From: Ectocarpus siliculosus
Taxonomy: Eukaryota > Sar > Phaeophyceae > Ectocarpales > Ectocarpaceae
DNA: 64,000 bases
Direction: 5' to 3'
Assembly: GCA_000310025.1 (NCBI GenBank)
Contig: FN648564.1
Coordinates: 110,946-174,945, forward strand
Part shown: one piece after another, positions 58,972-64,000 of the stretch
Layout: each line of letters opens with the position of its first letter
Position numbering within the stretch: the first letter of the stretch is position 1
Position numbers and translations under genes: made by a program
Notes under the pieces: model-generated
Seen by the model: only the letters and a program-made list of their open reading frames with translations
Databases searched by the model: none
What the model was told of the DNA's origin: nothing

Positions 58972-61482
58972 TGTTTCGCCCTTGTCGCTGGCTCGGGCTG
59001 GCCTGCCCACGACAGGAAAGCAGTTTCACCGGCCTTTAAAGGACCGCAGTAACCGACGTCTTGCAGATGTACAGCTCTTTACTCTGTGAGGAGATTGTGA
59101 CCCACTCTCTTTTGTCGTGCAGACCTCGGGAAAGTCGACTGGGATGAGAGCAGCGAAGACGTGCGAGTTTTGCTCGCCACCTCAACATACCCCCTATGCA
59201 GCATTTGTGGTGGTTGATTCGGTCAGCCATGCATAGATGACTGTACTACGCGTAGAGCACAGCGTTGGATGATGCACCTTTCCCCTGGGGGCGCCAATCC
59301 TTCTGGATTTTTCAGCAAAAGGGAAATGATGCACCCATGGTTTGTTAACTTTGTCGGGCTTTCTTCGGGACATCTTGCACGTGTTGGATGCCACGTGCGT
59401 AGGAGTATCTTTTACGGGATACACTCCTAATTATGCGGAGCAAATACAGCAGGGAAGATGCTGAAGGCGGTGCTATCCATACAACGCCGCAGAAATATCG
59501 CTTGACATACTTTGGTTTTCTGGTGGTCTGTTTTCAAGGAAGACCTTGGGCAAGCTCTAGCACATAGGTGCACAGCCGTTCTTCGTATGCATACTATTGT
59601 ACAGAGCCCGCGCTTCTCCTTGTTCAGAAGTGGCCTCGGGCTAAATTGCAAAAAGCGACTGGCGCGATACATTCTGTGAGCATTGCGCCCCATGCAACAC
59701 ACAAAAATATGTTGCCCTTGGTTGCTCCCGTCGGTTTGTGGTATTAGCATTCGTCATTGCACCACCACAATGGTGGAAGCTATCAGAGGCTATAATACCA
59801 CCCGCTCCCCTGAGGGTCAATTTCCCCGCTCGATCGTTCCACAACAGCAGTACGATCAACACAGATCTCTGCATTGTGCTGTTTTGTGCGTTGCCGGCGA
59901 TGCCTGGGTGTTGCATATTCTTTCGAAAGTGTTAACCTCAACCCACAAAGGCAAACCATCTCTGACTACGTGTAACATGAGCGTGAGAGTGTGGCATCCC
60001 TCAACTTTGCGCCTGACGCTGCTGCAGTACTGCTGCTGTTGGATGCATGTGTACACCGCTGTGCTGCCGCTTGGTTGTAGCACCCAACGCGCCGTCTCAG
60101 GAGAATCTGTGGCAGATGTACGATGAAAACCCCGACATGTCATATTCCCTCTCTCTCATCAAATACCACGACGCCCACCTGTTCGCGTTAAGCCAACCCT
60201 CACACTTGCGCCGACACCACACGACCCAACGGGGTATCACCGCCGTTGTGTGGTGTGACCGAGCGAGACATCGGAGGCACGCAGACACATTTCGCTGCAG
60301 GGTGGTGTTGATTTTTTGAGTCTCAACCACGAACCCCCTTGTAACGTTTACAACGGTTAGTTTATTGTTAGATTGCCGCGTCGCCGCGTCGCTCTCTAGA
60401 TTTGATTCTGTTGACACCCATACAGCACGGCTGCCCGGCGTGCGATTGGGCCTTTTCCGTTGGTCGTCTGCGTGGTCATCCCGCCAAATAGTCATGAGCT
60501 ATTCGGCGCCCTTCCGCACAACAAACCCCACCTACGGTAACCTCTTCTACTAATTAGAAACGGAAGAGGGCGTTTGATATCGCACAGCAGTTGATGCAGT
60601 GTAGTCTACATATCTTTGGTGGAGATCACTCCGGTCACGGAGGCCAGAGGCGAGGTGAGGTGTACACGCAACACTTTGCGCACCTACAAGAACGAATCCT
60701 TGAACACAGCCCGAATGCAGACTCACGTACTTCGTACACAGCAGAATTTGGTCGTTCTCGTCGATCGTCAGAATGATCGTGACCATCATCACCGGTATGA
60801 AGATTCATTCTTCATTCATTCTCACGAGAAGACTCATTCTTCATTCATTTTGACAAAAACAACACAGTGTAGGAACACGCCACGCAATACCAAGAGAACA
60901 ACTTGGGGAACTGTTCATGATAATACTGTAGTTCCTTTTAGTTTTGCCGTCTTCAAAGACAGGCTACAAACCCACTACAGGAATCGGCGAACTCACGGCT
61001 ATAGTTTCCTCCCGCGGTGCGTTGCTCGACGGTCGTAGACTATCTATGTATTTATCTAAACCACCGCTGGTATCTATTTTAAAGCGAAAAATGGAAAAAT
61101 CATGTGCACCGTGCATGGGTGGTGTGGAAATGCCTCCCGAGTATATTTCTCCCGCCGCCTTTTCCGTCCAAAACTACGGTTCTGCCGCTGCATCGCGGGC
61201 GCAGCTGGTCCAGCTCGTCTTCAGGATAAAAGTGACGACGATGGTGACTTCAGAGCTCGCAGGTCTCGTCGACGGCAAGCGTGCTGACGAAGGTGAAGGC
61301 ACCAGCGCTTTTGCTTTCTTTTAGCTTCGGTTTTGTGTTGTCGGCATGTCCCAGGAAACGAAGCAGAGGCTGTCACTCCAATGCATTTGGGACCTCTGGA
61401 TTATTACGGGACCTTTTCTGCGAAAAGTGCAAGGAACCGGCGCGCGAGGGAACCTTCGTTGGCTTTGCAGCAGCGGAACCTG
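58972..61482. other. Sequence upstream of the protease, no assigned gene
   Basis: Two plus-strand stretches look weakly protein-like (about 60086-60185, ENLWQMYDENPDMSYSLS, after a CTCAG acceptor; and 60490-60540) but do not chain into a gene. A minus-strand frame near 61150-61260 (FYPEDELDQLRPRC) is likewise unsupported. Short CATTCATTCTT repeats lie at about 60805-60850. The protease promoter should lie at the start of this stretch. Confidence 0.25.
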
Positions 61483-61865
61483 TAGAAGCCGAAATCAAAC
61501 CATTAGACTAGTTAGCGCTGACTAGTCTAATGGTTTGATTCGGCTTCAATAAAAGTTAGTCGTGGGGTTCTAGATCCAGCCTGGACACTTTGAAGTGGTT
61601 TTATTCCTGAGACCTTGAATACTCCCGGCCAGAGTATGGGTGACGGAAGGACTGGTGGACCCTGGAACATTCTGCAGGATGTGGGTGGCGAGTGATATGA
61701 AGCGAAATAAAGATGGGACGGATAGCAACGCTTGCAAGGGGAGTCACTCTCCGCGGAAGTGAAAGTGACACGGCTCACGAACCCCACAACTAAGTTTTCT
61801 TGAAGCCGAAATCAAACCATTAGACTAGTCAGTGCTGACTAGTGTAAGGGTTTGATTTCGGCTTC
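61483..61865. mobile_element. Second hairpin-ended element, parallel in design to 39932-40390
   Basis: Two near-identical 63-bp hairpins (61483-61545 and 61803-61865; arms GAAGCCGAAATCAAACCATT, centre AGTTAGCGCTGACT or AGTCAGTGCTGACT) bound about 257 bp. Just inside the hairpins, AAGTTAGTCGTGGGGTTC and the complement of GAACCCCACAACTAAG form a further inverted repeat, and the left one continues into a B-box-like GGTTCTAGATCC. TA lies on both outer edges. It is non-coding. The hairpin core is shared with the element at 40 kb, although the arm sequences differ. Confidence 0.68.
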
Positions 61866-61879
61866 TATAAACCTTTGTC

Positions 61880-62140
61880 GTAGGGAACACCCTAATTCCA
61901 TGCACGAGGGAACCCTGCATTGGGGAACCTCACCCCCGCTAACGTTGGGGGACCGCTGCATCAGGGAACCTCAACCCGAAATTGCCAGGGGTACTCCCCC
62001 CTAATGGGGATACGATTTCATATACAACATTCGCTGCATTAGGGAACTTCGCACCAGAGTTGGTGGCAGCGGGACCGCTCGTTCGTGAGAGTATCATTTT
62101 GTATACAACAACCGTAGGTGGAAAACTATCCTTGCCCCTC
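61880..62140. repeat. Interspersed short repeats
   Basis: GCATTGGGGAACCT, GCATCAGGGAACCTC and GCATTAGGGAACTTC recur about 50-90 bp apart, and CATATACAACATTCG resembles GTATACAACAACCG further on. They look like remnants of a repeat next to the hairpin element. Confidence 0.5.
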
Positions 62141-62628
62141 ACCCTGACAAATCTTGCGCAGGGGGCGGCACTTGACCAGTGGGAGTTTCGTTGTCACAAA
62201 ATGTAACTATTGCACAGTAGTGTGCTGTCCATTTCCACAATAGCAACGGCACAGTGGACAATCTACCGTAGACCACTTGTTGCGCGTTGCGGAACAACGA
62301 GAGTGGTAAATCGATCAGAGGACGACGTGCGGTGATACGCCTCACTCTGAAGTTCTAGCGCAGACGGCAAAGACGTGTCCTGCGAGCCCAACATCAACAT
62401 AATATGCCAAAACAATCCCACTACCTTGTTTTAAGCTGACCCGTTATTTGCGGGTACCTAACTTTCGTTTTGCTTCGTTTCTTTTCCTGGGTACACGCCG
62501 AAGGACCGCCAATCGCACGTTGCCATTCAATGCAGAAAGTTCAACCCCCTAACACACGATAGCCACAATCACAAAATTTAGTACTCCATCGGACCGCGGA
62601 ACAACGCCTTGGCAATAGAGACTGCTCA

Positions 62629-62989
62629 CGTTCTGGGCTCTTCGGACTACTAGGCAAACGAAGCCTCTAACGAGACCCAAGACCAGGTCCAATCACTGCT
62701 GGTGAACATCACGAGGCCAGAATACGTCGAGACAGCACTGCTATGTTGGATTCATACTGTTGATTCGAGCACCATACCCGACATGCCTATTCCCGGGTCC
62801 AAAATCCAACCTGTGACCTCGGCGCTTAAGATAGTTGTTTTCGACCACAACGGAAACGTCCGCCCAACGAAGAGTCGACAGTGCTGTCTCGACGTATTCT
62901 GGCCTCTCGATCTTCACCAGAAGTGATTGGACCTGGTCTTGGGTCTCGTTGGAGGCTTCGTCTGCCCAGTAGTCCGAAGAGCCCAGAAC
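62629..62989. repeat. Inverted duplication of a coding-like segment
   Basis: Arms at 62629-62740 (plus) and 62879-62989 (minus) are about 111 bp each and over 90% alike by eye, with a 138-bp spacer. Read on the minus strand the right arm is open (GSSDYWADEASNETQDQ, then IERPEYVETAL); the left arm, read on the plus strand, has the same frame with an in-frame TAG in place of the Trp codon. Confidence 0.85.
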
Positions 62990-64000
62990 GGTCATATGCG
63001 AGCCGGTGAGGAACAAAAGGACTTCCAGCGACTTGCCTTCCGCCACGGGAGCGTTGGGTCTTGAGGCTTGAACCACTCTGTGGGCGCGGTGTATAGAGGC
63101 GGGAGCTCGGTGGTCAAGAAACAACAGTGGCTGCACGTGGGGAAGGTGTGAAAGCAATGCTCAGATCTGGTAGACCTCGTTACGACAATGCGCACCAACC
63201 CTTGCTTAGACAAATCGGATGCGCAGCAGCGTGAGTACCTTCAGCATTTTGTCCTTGGAACAGGTGAGTATGAGGACCCTGATCGCCAAAATCGTATTCG
63301 ATTTCACCGCGCTGATGTCGTCGCGGAGATCAACGCTGTATGCATCGGTAGGAGTCTTGCCACGATAGACTGACCCGGAATCTCTGATATTCGCCATCAC
63401 CACGTGCATGACGACACTTTGCTGTCCATGCACAAAGTTCTTTCCTGTCCAGCAAGTGAGCGGGAGTTCGGGACCTCAACGGTTAGTGCTGTGGAAAAGA
63501 ACCCCTGATGTAAGGATATACTAGTTACAGCCCTGATGTAAGGATATACTAGTTACAGCTATCGGAACGAGCGGTCGCCGAGGATTGATGGCAGAAGTCA
63601 ACACAAATTGAGCGGTTCAGCATCTGGTTTATCTGTCAACGATTCCAAATATTGCTATGACTCGGCACCTTGCAAGCACTTCACTGCTGCTGCTGCGTAC
63701 AGGTACTCACCAGTTCCTCACCGAGGCCGTCGATCTGGGCTTCAAAGTCCTCGTACTCCGAGTCGTAGCCGTTGTTTCTCGCTTGAGAGGTTGGTGTGCC
63801 TGCTCCGCTTGGCACGGCAACGACCACAACGGTGGACTGCCCTGTCGGCTAGACGACATACCTCAGTGATAGCTTTGTCTATATTTGGGTCGACTTCGCG
63901 GATGACGACACATTGCATGGCTGGCAGATCGACGGATACTGCGCTGGCCACGAGGCGACTGAGTCCACAGTGGCCCATAAGCCTTACTTTGAAGTCCTGC
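62741..64000 (-). CDS. Unrecognised minus-strand gene, partial and unresolved
   Basis: I do not recognise this gene. Candidate exons in transcript order: 63862 to about 63978 or the window edge (MGHCGLSRLVASAVSVDLPA, ending ITE at a GTATGT donor); about 63700-63780 (NNGYDSEYEDFEAQIDGL, before a GTGAGT donor); about 63239-63430 (HVVMANIRDSGSVYRGK, ending before GTACTC); and a segment overlapping the inverted duplication (about 62800-63030, MTVLGSSDYWADEASNETQ...RPEYVETALSTLRW). Phase does not close between all of them, so the model is not a finished gene. The 5' end may lie beyond 64000. Confidence 0.3.
63503..63558. repeat. 28-bp perfect tandem repeat, two copies
   Basis: CCCTGATGTAAGGATATACT followed by AGTTACAG occurs twice with no mismatch (63503-63530 and 63531-63558). 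It lies in a presumed intron of the unresolved minus-strand gene. Confidence 0.95.

Overview
The window is nuclear DNA of a photosynthetic eukaryote with a secondary plastid, most likely a brown alga (Ectocarpus-like stramenopile). Reasons: genes are broken into many short GT-AG exons separated by introns of roughly 0.3-1.7 kb; both strands carry genes; GC-rich exons sit among simple repeats and foldback elements; one gene starts with a signal peptide plus transit peptide with Phe just after the cleavage region, as in stramenopile plastid proteins; and two genes are flagellar. Genus and species are inference.

Layout. (1) 1-4.7 kb, minus strand: 3'-truncated membralin (TMEM259)-like membrane protein. 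(2) 4.7-8.5 kb: gene-poor, with a 56-bp palindromic insertion flanked by 8-bp direct repeats and one copy of a dispersed repeat. (3) 8.6-20.8 kb: a divergent pair of flagellar genes, a DNAAF6/PIH1D3-like dynein-arm assembly factor (minus) and the IFT-B subunit IFT57 (plus). (4) 23.1-35.9 kb, minus strand: a 14-exon CHX/KHA1-type cation/H+ antiporter. (5) 36-41 kb: repeat-rich, with a poorly resolved small gene, a dispersed repeat and tRNA-like hairpin elements. (6) 41.4-53.5 kb, plus strand: a 15-exon RNase II/R (RNB) protein with a plastid presequence, interrupted by a 100-N assembly gap in an intron. (7) 55.6-59.0 kb, minus strand: a SENP8/NEDP1-like cysteine protease with the full catalytic triad. 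(8) 59-64 kb: repeats, a second hairpin element, an inverted duplication of a coding segment, and part of an unrecognised minus-strand gene.

Exon boundaries were read by eye from splice sites, codon phase and family motifs; phase closes exactly through the antiporter, RNase and protease models. No prokaryotic operon, CRISPR array, rRNA or convincing intact tRNA gene was seen. The clearest functional grouping is the head-to-head DNAAF6/IFT57 pair, both needed to build motile flagella. The most unusual DNA is the set of hairpin elements and the tiny palindromic insertion with its target-site duplication.
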